A DNA stretch of 64,000 nucleotides from Psychroserpens ponticola (GCF_023556315.2 NZ_CP116221.1:1375001-1439000); one strand, 5' to 3'; counted from the stretch's first letter, positions 7,734-17,143 are shown. Numbers and translations are program-made. The notes: generated from the letters alone by a model not told the origin.

Positions 7734-8542
7734 TAATTAAAACTATTTAAGAGAATAAAATTAGTATGTTTTCCTTTCGGCTGTTTTTTAGTACTAAATT
7801 GATAACTGTGTATTGGCTCTAAAAAATCTACAAAACGAACATATTTATAAACTATTTTGAATAGATCATCGTCTTTATCTATTTGACCAGATAAGTGAAT
7901 TTTCACAGTTTCTGGATTGAGTTGAAGTTGTTCTATTGAAAAAAGAATATAGTATATGAAATCTTCTTTAGTGATGTAATCAAAAGTGTTATAGAACTTG
8001 AGATCATTGTCTTTCGCTGCTAACATTTCAAAATGAAGATTTCCAACATTCACATAAAGCTCAATATCTTTGTGCTTTGAAGCATGTTGTAAGACTGAAC
8101 TAATTAAAATTGTTGAAGCATGCTTATAAATAAAACTGCCAAATGTATCAAAAAGGTAATTGTTTACATTAACTAATGGGACATAAACATTAACACTATT
8201 GTTTAAAGAAATCGTATCATAATCAATAAAATCAGTCTTTAAAATCTTAGCATTAAATTTTAAATAATCTGCTAAATGATTGTCATTAAATAATGAATTT
8301 GGAACGAGAGTAGAAAGCTCATTTTGATAAATACATAATACAGAATCAAAGACCTGATTAAAATCGGCATTAGATTCAATAATCGTTTTTAACTGATTTA
8401 GTAATTCAAAAGGTGTTGCCTTTTTCTCAAGTTGAATATGTTGAAGCCTCTCAATTGTATTTGTTGTACGATTTAGAATGCAAAAAGAAAGTCCACTCAA
8501 ACGAATTTGAATGGACAAGTCTTTAATTGTATTTGGTTTCAA
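7733..8542 (-). CDS. DUF3822 family protein
   Basis: 269-residue cytoplasmic protein. Features I associate with DUF3822: the opening L-S-I-Q-I-R-L-S-G-L-S-F-C-I, the D-S-V-L-C-I-Y-Q-N-E-L-S-T-L-V-P segment near residue 85 and N-Y-L-F-D-T-F-G-S-F near 147. It looks like an ASKHA-type fold without clear catalytic residues. Function is unknown; its tight link to rsmD suggests a role near rRNA or tRNA metabolism only by association. Confidence 0.75.
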   Translation of the reverse strand: MKPNTIKDLSIQIRLSGLSFCILNRTTNTIERLQHIQLEKKATPFELLNQLKTIIESNADFNQVFDSVLCIYQNELSTLVPNSLFNDNHLADYLKFNAKILKTDFIDYDTISLNNSVNVYVPLVNVNNYLFDTFGSFIYKHASTILISSVLQHASKHKDIELYVNVGNLHFEMLAAKDNDLKFYNTFDYITKEDFIYYILFSIEQLQLNPETVKIHLSGQIDKDDDLFKIVYKYVRFVDFLEPIHSYQFSTKKQPKGKHTNFILLNSFN

Positions 8543-8548
8543 ACCTAA

Positions 8549-9286
8549 TTATTCTTTTTTGGTGTTATAACTTTTTGGCCAATTACCTTTCGTATAAACT
8601 TCGTCCATAGAACCAACTTTTAAGGTTTCTCCATTAACTCCATCTACAGCTACAACTTGTTTTTCTTTTGCTATTAGGTTTTTATCTTGATCAAAAAGAA
8701 TAACTTCTTTATCTACAGAAGCTTCAAAAACACCAATGTTTTCTTCTGCTAATACTCCAGCTTGAAGTTTAAATTTTGCACCATCTTTTGCTCCAGGAAC
8801 ATTCATCATTGTTTTGTATCTGGTATCTACGCCAAATAAAGAATCTTTAACAGGTACAAAACCTAAAGTATCAATTATTACGATATCAGAAAAAGTTTCA
8901 ACACCACCAAAACGTTTCGTTTTTTCAATATCAAGAACAGTAGAATCTCTTCGTTGCGTTATTGTAAATTTTGCAGTATCTATAAATTTTACAAGTCCAT
9001 CAAAATTATCAGTAAACTTTCCAGTAACAGTTCTATGTGCTAATTGAGCATCTCTAATATCTTTTAAACTTTCAATAACTACCACATAACGCTCCTTTTT
9101 TAGTTTGTTGAATTTAATTTCGCCATAAACAGAATCAAAAGTTAAATAACCCAAAAACACAATGAGTAACCAAAGTAATATGTTAAGAATTGGTTTTAAT
9201 TTTTTTGGTACAAATTTATCGATTAACCATACGATACCAACCGTAAGAATTATTAAACCTACAACTGTAAGAATTGCTGTTAACAT
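8549..9286 (-). CDS. Membrane-anchored protein of unknown function
   Basis: 245 residues with two N-terminal membrane helices (about 4-23 and 32-50) and a long soluble part, probably periplasmic. Residues 70-105 (S-L-K-D-I-R-D-A-Q-L-A-H ... G-K-F-T-D-N) resemble the start of a pseudopilin-like domain, but I would not push that. The C-terminus ends W-P-K-S-Y. It leads the minus-strand run 8549-rsmD, six bases upstream of DUF3822, and has its own predicted promoter. Confidence 0.65.
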   Translation of the reverse strand: MLTAILTVVGLIILTVGIVWLIDKFVPKKLKPILNILLWLLIVFLGYLTFDSVYGEIKFNKLKKERYVVVIESLKDIRDAQLAHRTVTGKFTDNFDGLVKFIDTAKFTITQRRDSTVLDIEKTKRFGGVETFSDIVIIDTLGFVPVKDSLFGVDTRYKTMMNVPGAKDGAKFKLQAGVLAEENIGVFEASVDKEVILFDQDKNLIAKEKQVVAVDGVNGETLKVGSMDEVYTKGNWPKSYNTKKE

Positions 9287-9329
9287 AGTTATTTAATTTA
9301 TTAGTTATTTTTTAGCATGAGGTATTACG

Positions 9330-9337
9330 CAAATCTA
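9330..9337 (-). promoter_or_regulatory. -7 element for the 9286-rsmD run
   Basis: TAGATTTG on the minus strand is an exact TAnnTTTG match, about 44 bp upstream of the ATG at 9286. No good -33 TTG was seen at the usual distance. Confidence 0.45.
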
Positions 9338-9493
9338 CAATTTTTTTTTGTTCGTAAAAACCTTAAAAACAAAAAAGAATTAAAAGCGTAAGATATAAAA
9401 AATGTTCAATATAAATTAAAATTTAAAAACCATTTTAGGTCAGCTCATTTTTAGTTTTATCTTGCATACAAAACGAGATCTACTATAATTTGC

Positions 9494-10921
9494 ATGACAA
9501 CATCTGATTTTTATAAACTACTAAAACAAAAGTTCCCTTTTGAGCCAACTACGAAACAATTAATTGTTTTAGAGCAATTATCTCAATTTGTATATAGTGA
9601 TGTACCTAATAGTTTATACCTTCTTAAAGGGTTTGCAGGAACAGGTAAAACAAGTATCATAGGAACATTAGTTTCTAATTTATGGGAAACTAAACGATGT
9701 GCCGTTTTAATGGCTCCAACGGGTCGTGCAGCAAAAGTGATTTCTAATTACTCAAAAAAAGAAGCCTTTACAATTCATAAAAAAATATATTTCCCGAAGA
9801 AAGATAAAGGAGGAGGTGTTAAATTTATTTTGCAACCTAATAAACATAGAAACACAATTTTTATTGTAGATGAAGCATCAATGATTCCTGATATACCTGC
9901 AGATTCAAAACTTTTTGAAAATGGCTCTTTGCTTGATGATTTAATGCAATATGTGTATTCTGGTCATAAATGCAAACTCTTGTTGATTGGTGATAAGGCC
10001 CAGTTGCCTCCTGTAAAATCAGAGTTAAGTCCTGCACTAAATTCTCACATACTCAGCATGAATTACAACAAAAATGTCACAAGCATTGAATTGGATGAAG
10101 TGGTAAGACAAGAACAAAATTCCGGAATTTTAGAAAATGCAACTCGACTTCGAGAAGTTCTTGATAATGAATTTTATGAATCCTTTACATTTAATGTCAA
10201 CGGATTTAAAGATATTATTCGTTTAATAGATGGTCATGAAATTATGGATGCTATAAATGATGCTTATAGTCAAAAGGGTCATGAAGAAACGGCAATTATT
10301 GTTAGAAGTAATAAACGTGCCAATCAATACAATCAACAAATTCGAAACAGAATTCTTTTTAACGAAAATGAATTAACTGTAGGTGATTTTTTAATGGTGG
10401 TTAAAAACAATTACTTCTGGATCAAACCTACAACCGAAGCTGGTTTTATTGCTAATGGAGATATTATTCAGGTCTTGGAAATTTTTTCAATTACTGATTT
10501 ATACGGATTTCGTTTTGCGGAAGTCAAAGTGCAAATGGTAGATTATCCAAAAATGCGACCTTTTGAAACGGTTTTATTATTAGACACCATTGAAGCAGAA
10601 ACCCCTTCATTACCTTACGAAGAAAGCAATAGATTGTATCAAGAAGTTCAAAAAGATTATGAAGATGAAACCTCAAAATATAAGAAATTCCTTAAAATAA
10701 AAGGGAATAAACATTTTAATGCACTGCAAGTAAAATTCTCTTATGCCATTACGTGTCATAAATCTCAAGGTGGTCAATGGGATACCATTTTTGTTGAGCA
10801 ACCTTATTTACCAAATGGAATTGATAAAGATTATTTAAGGTGGTTGTATACAGCCGTAACAAGAGCAAAAGAAAAATTGTATCTTATTAATTTTAAAGAT
10901 GATTTTTTTGAAGAGATATAG
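9494..10921 (+). CDS. RecD-like ATP-dependent DNA helicase
   Basis: Superfamily 1B helicase related to the RecD/TraA group, likely in DNA repair. Walker A GFAGTGKTS (46-54), motif II VDEASM (125-130), the GDKAQLPPV motif III near 165, and the C-terminal UvrD_C_2 part with CHKSQGGQWD (about 418-427) and YTAVTRAKEKLYL (about 451-463) are all present. At 475 residues it lacks the long N-terminal region of RecD2 and the RecBCD partners. DUF4126 starts two bases after its stop. Confidence 0.88.
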   Translation: MTTSDFYKLLKQKFPFEPTTKQLIVLEQLSQFVYSDVPNSLYLLKGFAGTGKTSIIGTLVSNLWETKRCAVLMAPTGRAAKVISNYSKKEAFTIHKKIYFPKKDKGGGVKFILQPNKHRNTIFIVDEASMIPDIPADSKLFENGSLLDDLMQYVYSGHKCKLLLIGDKAQLPPVKSELSPALNSHILSMNYNKNVTSIELDEVVRQEQNSGILENATRLREVLDNEFYESFTFNVNGFKDIIRLIDGHEIMDAINDAYSQKGHEETAIIVRSNKRANQYNQQIRNRILFNENELTVGDFLMVVKNNYFWIKPTTEAGFIANGDIIQVLEIFSITDLYGFRFAEVKVQMVDYPKMRPFETVLLLDTIEAETPSLPYEESNRLYQEVQKDYEDETSKYKKFLKIKGNKHFNALQVKFSYAITCHKSQGGQWDTIFVEQPYLPNGIDKDYLRWLYTAVTRAKEKLYLINFKDDFFEEI

Positions 10922-10923
10922 AT

Positions 10924-11490
10924 ATGACAACTGAAACAATAATTAGTATATTTTTGGGTATTGGACTTTCAGCTTCTGTTGGTTTTAGAGTTTTTGTACC
11001 ATTGTTTGCTTTGAGTTTGGCTTCTTATTTTAATGTTTGGGAACTCAATGAATCTTGGATGTGGATAGGTAGTTTAACAGCAGTAGTTACACTTGGTGTT
11101 GCAACTTTGGTTGAAATATTTGCGTATTATATTCCATACATTGATAACGTATTAGATGCTATAGCCATTCCTTTAGCAGCAATTGCAGGAACAGCGGTTA
11201 TGGTATCTACAGTTGCCGACTTAAGTCCTGTTATAACTTGGGCTTTGGCTATTATTGCAGGAGGCGGAACAGCTGCTGCAGTAGCAGGAAGCTCAGGTAC
11301 TATTAGATTAGCTTCTACAAGCACAACTGGTGGAATTGCAAATCCTCTGGTTTCTACTATTGAAACTGGGACTTCTGTTGTGATGTCTGCCTTTTCAATT
11401 TTCATTCCAGTTATTGCTTTTATCTTTGTAATTATCATTTTATATGTCATTTTTAGGCTTTATAAAAAGATTAGACCAAGTCAGCCTTAA
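10924..11490 (+). CDS. DUF4126 family membrane protein
   Basis: 188 residues with about five hydrophobic helices and glycine-rich loops. The opening I-F-L-G-I-G-L-S-A-S-V-G-F-R-V-F-V-P and the G-G-G-T-A-A-A-V-A-G-S-S-G-T-I-R stretch are typical of DUF4126. No catalytic residues stand out. It is probably an inner-membrane protein co-transcribed with the helicase (two-base gap). Role unknown. Confidence 0.75.
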   Translation: MTTETIISIFLGIGLSASVGFRVFVPLFALSLASYFNVWELNESWMWIGSLTAVVTLGVATLVEIFAYYIPYIDNVLDAIAIPLAAIAGTAVMVSTVADLSPVITWALAIIAGGGTAAAVAGSSGTIRLASTSTTGGIANPLVSTIETGTSVVMSAFSIFIPVIAFIFVIIILYVIFRLYKKIRPSQP

Positions 11491-11506
11491 ATTACTTTAA
11501 AAGTTT

Positions 11507-11514
11507 TATTTTTG
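11507..11514 (+). promoter_or_regulatory. -7 element upstream of kdsB
   Basis: TATTTTTG is an exact TAnnTTTG match, 22 bp before the kdsB ATG, in the 46 bp gap after DUF4126. This suggests kdsB begins its own transcript. Confidence 0.45.
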
Positions 11515-11536
11515 AGTGAAATCTTTTTAACATTCC

Positions 11537-12268
11537 ATGAAAATAATTTCAATGATTCCTGCACGTTATAGTGCATCACGATTCCCAGGCAAACTCATGC
11601 AGAATTTGGCAGGAAAAAGTGTTATTGTTAGAACTTATGAAGCTACAGTTGCGACACAATTATTTGATGATGTTTATGTCGTTACCGACAGTGAAATCAT
11701 TCTTAATGAAATTATTTCAAATGGAGGAAAGGCGATAATGAGCAAAAAAGAGCATCAATCTGGTAGTGATAGAATTGCTGAAGCTGTTGCAAATCTTGAT
11801 GTCGATATTGTTGTTAATGTACAAGGTGATGAGCCTTTTACTGAGCGTGAAAGTCTTGAGAAAGTGCTTAATGCGTTTAAAAATGATCATAAAAAAGAGA
11901 TTGATTTAGCCTCTTTAATGGTTGAAATTCATGATTGGGATGAAATTAATAATCCTAATACTGTTAAAGTGATCGTAGACCAAAATAATTTTGCGCTCTA
12001 TTTTTCTAGAAATCCAATTCCTTATCCTAGAGATAAAGACGCTGGAGCACGTTATTTTAAACATAAAGGAATTTATGCTTTTAGAAAACAAGCATTGCTT
12101 GATTTTTATAAATTACCAATGCGTTTTATTGAAGCAACAGAAAAGATTGAATGTATTCGATATTTAGAATATGGGAAGCGAATTAAAATGGTTGAAACCA
12201 CTATTGAAGGTGTTGAAATAGATACTCCTGAAGATTTAGAACGTGCAAAAAAACTTTGGAATAATTGA
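11537..12268 (+). CDS. kdsB: 3-deoxy-manno-octulosonate cytidylyltransferase
   Basis: Activates Kdo (or 8-amino-Kdo) to the CMP sugar for the LPS inner core, in the cytoplasm. [13 protein letters not shown] (7-19), SGSDRIAEA (75-83) and NVQGDEPF (94-101) are the nucleotide- and sugar-binding motifs. 243 residues is normal. It overlaps the HAD gene by four bases. The KdnB-like oxidase 1.4 kb downstream raises the possibility that the substrate is the 8-amino form, as in Shewanella. Confidence 0.93.
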   Translation: MKIISMIPARYSASRFPGKLMQNLAGKSVIVRTYEATVATQLFDDVYVVTDSEIILNEIISNGGKAIMSKKEHQSGSDRIAEAVANLDVDIVVNVQGDEPFTERESLEKVLNAFKNDHKKEIDLASLMVEIHDWDEINNPNTVKVIVDQNNFALYFSRNPIPYPRDKDAGARYFKHKGIYAFRKQALLDFYKLPMRFIEATEKIECIRYLEYGKRIKMVETTIEGVEIDTPEDLERAKKLWNN

Positions 12269-12969
12269 ATAACGACTATAAAGACATAAAAGTAATAGGG
12301 TTTGATGCAGATGATACGCTTTGGGTTAATGAAACGTATTTTAGAGATGCAGAATTAGCATTCGCAAAACTTATGGCAAAATATGAAACTGCAAATAAAA
12401 TAGACCAAGAGCTATTTAAAATGGAAATGAAAAATCTTCCGCTTTATGGTTATGGCGTCAAAGGTTTTGTATTGTCAATGGTAGAAATGGCATTAGAATT
12501 ATCAAATAATGATGTTTCCAATTCAACAATTAATGCTATTTTGAATATTGGAAAAGATATGTTGAATAAACCTGTTGAATTACTTGATGGAGTTGAAGAA
12601 ACATTAAAGACTCTGTCTTATAAATTTAGGCTGATTTTAGTGACAAAAGGCGATTTGCTAGATCAAGAACGAAAATTAGAAAAATCGGGTTTAACAGATT
12701 ATTTTCATCATATAGAAGTGCTAAGTGATAAGCAGGAGGTTAATTATTCAAAACTGTTAAATCATTTGGATATTAAACCTTCTGAATTTTTAATGATTGG
12801 CAATTCATTAAAGTCAGATATTTTGCCTTTAGTAAGTTTAAAATCAAAAGCAATTCATATTCCTTTTCATACCACATGGTTACATGAACAGGTAAATGAC
12901 GATGAAAAGAAAAATAAAGCCTATAAAACAGTGCATAGTCTATTAGATTTAAAAACACTTTTGAATTAA
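12265..12969 (+). CDS. HAD-superfamily hydrolase (phosphatase-like)
   Basis: 234 residues. Motif I is FDADDTLW with D14-x-D16-x-T18; motif II is LVTKGD near 130; motif III/IV is the IGNS-x-x-S-D-I-L-P segment near 177. A helical cap lies between motifs I and II, so it is a C1-capped enzyme, not a KdsC-type capless phosphatase. The start must be the TTG at 12265, overlapping the kdsB stop: no ATG occurs before motif I. It overlaps the next gene by one base. The substrate is unknown; by context a sugar phosphate is possible. Confidence 0.82.
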   Translation: MNNDYKDIKVIGFDADDTLWVNETYFRDAELAFAKLMAKYETANKIDQELFKMEMKNLPLYGYGVKGFVLSMVEMALELSNNDVSNSTINAILNIGKDMLNKPVELLDGVEETLKTLSYKFRLILVTKGDLLDQERKLEKSGLTDYFHHIEVLSDKQEVNYSKLLNHLDIKPSEFLMIGNSLKSDILPLVSLKSKAIHIPFHTTWLHEQVNDDEKKNKAYKTVHSLLDLKTLLN

Positions 12970-13589
12970 TGCACATTATAAATATAAATACATGGAATCG
13001 TAAACAGCATTATGAGCATTTTAAAGCTCTTAAAGATCCGTATTTTGCAGTAACAATTCCATTTGATGTGACAAAAGCTTATCATATGGCTAAGACTAAT
13101 AATATTTCTTTCTTCGGAAAGTATTTGCATGACTGTATGAAAGCTATTAATGCAATTGACGAGTTTAAATTGAGAATTGTAGATACTGAAGTGATTCAAT
13201 ATGATACGATTAATGCTTCAGCAACGTTAATGAGAGCCAATAAGACATTTGGTTTTACATATATAGAGTTTGATAATAATTTAAATCAATTTTTAAAAAA
13301 TATTAATGTAGAAAAATCCAGAATTGAAAACTCTAATGATTTATATCCATTGAGAAATGACCAAGCATGCATTCATTGTTCGGCATTACCATGGTTAAAT
13401 TTTACAGGACATAAAGAGCCAGTTTCTGGAGTGTTAGAATCAGTACCTAAACTAGCATTTAGCAAGATTGAACATCAACAGGATGAACGTATTACGTTAA
13501 ATGTGTCTGTTAATGTAAACCATGCGTTAATTGATGGATATCATGTTGGGTTATTTTCTGAAAAATTCCAACATTATTTAAATAAGTAA
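12969..13589 (+). CDS. Chloramphenicol acetyltransferase-fold acyltransferase
   Basis: 206 residues resembling type A CAT: S-A-L-P-W-L-N-F-T-G (138-147) and the catalytic NHALIDG (H185, D189). This is the family that transfers acyl groups from CoA to a hydroxyl. It sits in a core gene cluster with kdsB and a KdnB-like gene, and shares one base with the HAD gene. I see no reason to call it a resistance gene; chromosomal CAT-like proteins are common in this group and their substrates are mostly unknown. Confidence 0.8.
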   Translation: MHIININTWNRKQHYEHFKALKDPYFAVTIPFDVTKAYHMAKTNNISFFGKYLHDCMKAINAIDEFKLRIVDTEVIQYDTINASATLMRANKTFGFTYIEFDNNLNQFLKNINVEKSRIENSNDLYPLRNDQACIHCSALPWLNFTGHKEPVSGVLESVPKLAFSKIEHQQDERITLNVSVNVNHALIDGYHVGLFSEKFQHYLNK

Positions 13590-13610
13590 AGATAAATCCA
13601 ACTATGTTTT

Positions 13611-13618
13611 TATTTTTG
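13611..13618 (+). promoter_or_regulatory. -7 element upstream of the KdnB-like gene
   Basis: TATTTTTG is an exact TAnnTTTG match in the 47 bp gap after the CAT-like gene, 18 bp before the ATG. It suggests a separate transcript for the dehydrogenase and PlsC-like genes. Confidence 0.45.
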
Positions 13619-13636
13619 TTATACGAAGACGAATAA

Positions 13637-14719
13637 ATGAATTATAAAAATTATCCAATGGTGTCCAGAGTAGTATTTGGACGAGGCAGTTTTAACCAAT
13701 TAGGCGATATAATTTCACCTAAAAGGAAAAACATAAAGGCACCATTTATTTTTTTGGTTGATGATGTGTTTAAAGGCAATTCTTGGCTTACGTCTCGAAT
13801 TCCGATTGCATACAATGACCAATTACTTTATATATCTGCTGAAGAAGAACCTAAAACATCTCAGGTTGATGAGTTAGTAGAACAAATTATATTAAGCCAT
13901 AAAGATCGTCCATCTGGTATCATCGGAATTGGAGGTGGTACAATTTTAGACCTTGCCAAAGCAGTCGCTATTCTTTTAACTAATGAAGGTGAAGCAAAAA
14001 ATTATCAAGGATGGGATTTAGTGAAAATGCCTGCAATTTATCATGTTGGAGTTCCTACCATTTCTGGAACAGGAGCAGAAGTTTCTAGAACAACAGTGCT
14101 TACAGGTCCAGATAAAAAATTGGGTATTAATTCAGACTATACGCCTTTTGATCAAGTGATATTAGATCCAGAATTAGCTAAAGATGTACCAAAAAATCAA
14201 TGGTTTTATACAGGAATGGATTGCTATATCCATTGTATTGAATCTTTAAACGGAACATATCTCAATGCATTTAGTCAGAGTTATGGAGAGAAAGCTTATC
14301 AATTATGTCTCGAAATTTTTGTTGAAGACAATTTAACAGAAGAAGAGTCCCAAGATAAACTCATGATGGCATCTTGGCATGGCGGAATGAGTATAGCCTA
14401 TTCTCAAGTTGGTGTTGCTCATGCTATGAGTTACGGATTATCTTATTTATTAGGTACAAAGCATGGTATTGGAAATTGTATTGTTTTTGATCATTTAGAG
14501 GAGTTTTATCCAGATGGTGTAAAGCTGTTTAAGCAAATGAAACAAAAGCATAACATTAAATTACCTCAAGGTTTATGTGATAATTTGAGTGATGAAGAAT
14601 TTGATATTATGATTGATGTTGCTTTAAGTTTAGAACCACTTTGGATAAATGCTGTAGGAAAAAACTGGAAGCAAATTATTACAAGAGATAAGCTCAAAGG
14701 ATTATATCAAAAGATGTAA
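13637..14719 (+). CDS. Iron-containing alcohol dehydrogenase, KdnB-like (Kdo 8-oxidase candidate)
   Basis: Group III Fe-dependent dehydrogenase, 360 residues. It has the NAD-binding GIGGGTILD (97-105), SGTGAE (143-148) and the metal ligands D195, H199 (GMDCYIHCIE), H262 and H276 (KHGIGN). Length and context fit KdnB, which oxidises the C8 of Kdo before amination to 8-amino-Kdo; in Shewanella this works with KdnA and KdsB. kdsB is nearby, but no clear KdnA sits beside it. The specific assignment is inference; the Fe-ADH family is certain. Confidence 0.8.
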   Translation: MNYKNYPMVSRVVFGRGSFNQLGDIISPKRKNIKAPFIFLVDDVFKGNSWLTSRIPIAYNDQLLYISAEEEPKTSQVDELVEQIILSHKDRPSGIIGIGGGTILDLAKAVAILLTNEGEAKNYQGWDLVKMPAIYHVGVPTISGTGAEVSRTTVLTGPDKKLGINSDYTPFDQVILDPELAKDVPKNQWFYTGMDCYIHCIESLNGTYLNAFSQSYGEKAYQLCLEIFVEDNLTEEESQDKLMMASWHGGMSIAYSQVGVAHAMSYGLSYLLGTKHGIGNCIVFDHLEEFYPDGVKLFKQMKQKHNIKLPQGLCDNLSDEEFDIMIDVALSLEPLWINAVGKNWKQIITRDKLKGLYQKM

Positions 14720-14720
14720 T

Positions 14721-15269
14721 ATGCGCTGGCTTGCTAAATTTATCTATTTTAAACTTCTCGGTTGGAAAATCACTGGAAACACAAACTTTTCAAGTAATGT
14801 TCTTAAGAAAGTAGTCATTATTGCTGTGCCACATACCAGTTGGCATGATTTCTACATAGGTTTATTACTGAGAAAAATTACTGGTGTTAAAACTAATTTT
14901 GTTGGAAAAAAAGAATTGTTTAAATGGCCTTTTGGATATTATTTTAGATGGGTTGGAGGAGCGCCTTTAGATCGAACTTCTGGTCAAAATAAAGTACAAG
15001 CGATTGCTAAATTATTTGAAGATAAAGACGAGTTTAGACTTACATTAGCTCCAGAAGGAACCAGGAAAAAAGTAAAGGAATGGAAAACGGGATTCTATTA
15101 TATTGCAAAAGAAGCAAATGTGCCAATCATTATGTTTACGTTAGATTTTAAAAATAAAACAAATACGATTTCTGAGCCTTTTTATCCTACAAATGATTTT
15201 GAAGCCGATTTTAAATTTATGAAAGCCTTTTTTAAAGGTGTAATAGGAAAAAAACTAGAGTACTCTTAG
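14721..15269 (+). CDS. PlsC-like acyltransferase
   Basis: 182 residues of the lysophospholipid acyltransferase fold. The HX4D catalytic motif is HTSWHD (38-43), the substrate-binding GGAPLDR is at 79-85 and APEGTR at 110-115. There is no strong membrane helix, so it is probably peripheral. It starts one base after the KdnB-like stop. It may make phosphatidic acid or acylate another glycerol or envelope lipid; the short length sits at the small end of the family. Confidence 0.8.
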   Translation: MRWLAKFIYFKLLGWKITGNTNFSSNVLKKVVIIAVPHTSWHDFYIGLLLRKITGVKTNFVGKKELFKWPFGYYFRWVGGAPLDRTSGQNKVQAIAKLFEDKDEFRLTLAPEGTRKKVKEWKTGFYYIAKEANVPIIMFTLDFKNKTNTISEPFYPTNDFEADFKFMKAFFKGVIGKKLEYS

Positions 15270-15448
15270 TTTATACAATTGAGATATATTCATCTTCAGT
15301 CTTCCTAATAAATATATTGTTAGTTTGTCTAAAAATCAATGACTTATCGTAGAATGGCATAGAGTTTGAAATACTAAACAGACAATCTTACTGAAACATA
15401 AAGTAAACGTAATCGTCCCTAAAAAGAAACAGTAATGGATAAAAACAT

Positions 15449-15475
15449 AAGCTAGCTCATTAGTTTGAGTTAGCT
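15449..15475 (-). terminator. Terminator of the aroB-15470 unit
   Basis: The hairpin AAGCTAGCTCA/TGAGTTAGCTT (one G-T pair) contains the stop codon of the minus-strand gene. On the minus strand it is followed by ATG and five T. Confidence 0.65.
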
Positions 15476-15937
15476 TTGTTTCTTTTCAAATGTGTCTAAA
15501 AGTCTATTAGTCTGAGCTTTTAACTTATTACTGAAATACATCGTTTTTCCTAAAATAAACCCTTTTAAACCAAGTGCTTGTTTAGACCATTTATGCAAAT
15601 TGAATGTGTCTGTATGTTTAATGATTTTTCCATCTTTAAATTCAAAACTTGCTTCAATGATATTATGGACTTTTCTTCCTGTTTTGCTGAAAGTATAAAA
15701 AGCTTCCCAAGATGCTGAACCTTCATGATTAGTCGCTTTTATGTTAGAAAACTTAACTACGAAATCTTTGTTTTTTTGTGATTTACACAGCATTCTCCAC
15801 ATATTTTTTGCACGCTTTCCTTTTAAAACTCCAAATGCTGGATCTTCAAATATGATGTCGTCATGATAGCAAGATACCATAGTTTCTGCATCAAGATTGT
15901 TGAATGCTTTGTAAAATGTTTCAATGACATCTTTCAT
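15470..15937 (-). CDS. NTF2/SnoaL-like protein
   Basis: 155 residues with the cone-shaped NTF2 fold pattern: an N-terminal helix with F-Y-K-A-F-N-N-L-D-A, then Y-H-D-D-I-I-F-E-D-P-A-F-G-V-L-K-G and a later W-E-A-F-Y-T-F strand. This fold hosts enzymes acting on small hydrophobic substrates as well as non-enzymes. It lies 35 bp after aroB on the same strand, with its terminator overlapping the stop. Function not assignable. Confidence 0.78.
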   Translation of the reverse strand: MKDVIETFYKAFNNLDAETMVSCYHDDIIFEDPAFGVLKGKRAKNMWRMLCKSQKNKDFVVKFSNIKATNHEGSASWEAFYTFSKTGRKVHNIIEASFEFKDGKIIKHTDTFNLHKWSKQALGLKGFILGKTMYFSNKLKAQTNRLLDTFEKKQS

Positions 15938-15972
15938 AATATTTAAAGTTAAGTGATTAGATTCATAATTAA

Positions 15973-17055
15973 TTATGATATTGAATTATTATAGAATTGA
16001 AAAGCTTCTTTTATAAGTTCATTTGATACCAAACAATCAATTTTTGGCTGTCCGATAGCTTCTAATAAAACAAAATTAATATTGCCATTTTCATTTTTCT
16101 TATCGTATTTTAAAAGCTCTATAATGGGAGCATAATCTTCGTCATTAAAATTAACAGGCTTATAAATCGTGTTGAATGCTTTAGTAATACGATCTAAATC
16201 ATCTGATGGAAAATTTAATAATTCAGCAGATAAATAACATTCTAAAATCATACCTATTATAATGGCTTCACCATGTAATAATTGAACCTTATTTACAGAT
16301 TCTAAAAAGTAAGATTCTATGGCATGACCAAGTGTGTGTCCAAAATTTAGATGTTTTCTAATGCCTTCTTCATTTGGATCTTCTGTGACGATATTTTTCT
16401 TAATTTCAACAGATTCATAAATCAACTCATCTAGATCATTAAGTGTTAATTTCGATAAATCTGTTAAGGTTTCAAAATAACGATTGTCTTTTATAAGTCC
16501 GTGTTTAAGCATTTCTGCCAACCCAGATTTTAGTTGATTTTGTGGAAGCGTATCTAAATATGAAGTGTCAATTAAAACCATGTCTCCAGAATTAATAACT
16601 CCAATTTGATTTTTTACAACACCAAGATCGACACCAGTTTTTCCACCAACAGAAGCATCTACCATTGCAAGTAAAGAGGTTGGAATGTTGACGTACTTAA
16701 TTCCTCTTTTAAATGTACTTGCAACAAATCCACCCAGATCTGTAACAACACCACCTCCAAGATTTAAAAGTATACTTTTTCTATCTGCGTTTAGTTCAGA
16801 AAGAGCGTTCCATACACCTACACAAGTGTCGATTGTTTTGAATTGCTCTCCAGCATCTATTTCAATAATTTCAATAGTTGTGCTTGATTGCAGTTGCGAC
16901 ATGAATGCTTGTAAGCAATGTTCATGCGTATTAGAATCTACGAGAATAAAAACCTTTGAAAAGTTATGGTCGTCTATATAACGATTAAGAGCCTCGTAAC
17001 CTGTGGAGTTAAAATGAACTTTATACGTTTTTGTTTCTATGGATTTCATAGCCAT
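15973..17055 (-). CDS. aroB: 3-dehydroquinate synthase
   Basis: Second step of the shikimate pathway (DAHP to dehydroquinate), NAD- and divalent-metal-dependent. GGGVVTDLGGF (100-110) binds the nucleotide; DASVGGKTGVD (133-143) and the metal-binding GLAEMLKHGL and NFGHTLGHAIE segments follow. 360 residues is usual. A start at the third codon (17049) is equally possible. It is divergent from putA by about 90 bp and followed by the NTF2-like gene. Confidence 0.95.
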   Translation of the reverse strand: MAMKSIETKTYKVHFNSTGYEALNRYIDDHNFSKVFILVDSNTHEHCLQAFMSQLQSSTTIEIIEIDAGEQFKTIDTCVGVWNALSELNADRKSILLNLGGGVVTDLGGFVASTFKRGIKYVNIPTSLLAMVDASVGGKTGVDLGVVKNQIGVINSGDMVLIDTSYLDTLPQNQLKSGLAEMLKHGLIKDNRYFETLTDLSKLTLNDLDELIYESVEIKKNIVTEDPNEEGIRKHLNFGHTLGHAIESYFLESVNKVQLLHGEAIIIGMILECYLSAELLNFPSDDLDRITKAFNTIYKPVNFNDEDYAPIIELLKYDKKNENGNINFVLLEAIGQPKIDCLVSNELIKEAFQFYNNSIS

Positions 17056-17118
17056 TAATGTCTTAATAAGAAAGTGGAAAATTAGCGGTTTTTAGTAAAT
17101 TTATAGCTACCAAATAAT

Positions 17119-17126
17119 TATTTTTG
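17119..17126 (+). promoter_or_regulatory. -7 element upstream of putA
   Basis: TATTTTTG is an exact TAnnTTTG match, 17 bp before the ATG at 17144, in the divergent gap with aroB. The leader would be short (about 10 nt). Confidence 0.45.
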
Positions 17127-17143
17127 AGATATATTTTTTTTAG

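Noticed and set aside
12265-12969. KdsC (Kdo-8-phosphate phosphatase)
   Set aside because: KdsC is a capless HAD protein of about 180 residues; this one has a helical cap and 234 residues.
12969-13589. Chloramphenicol resistance gene
   Set aside because: The fold and catalytic residues match CAT, but it is embedded in a core gene run and CAT-like proteins with other substrates are common; no mobile context is seen.
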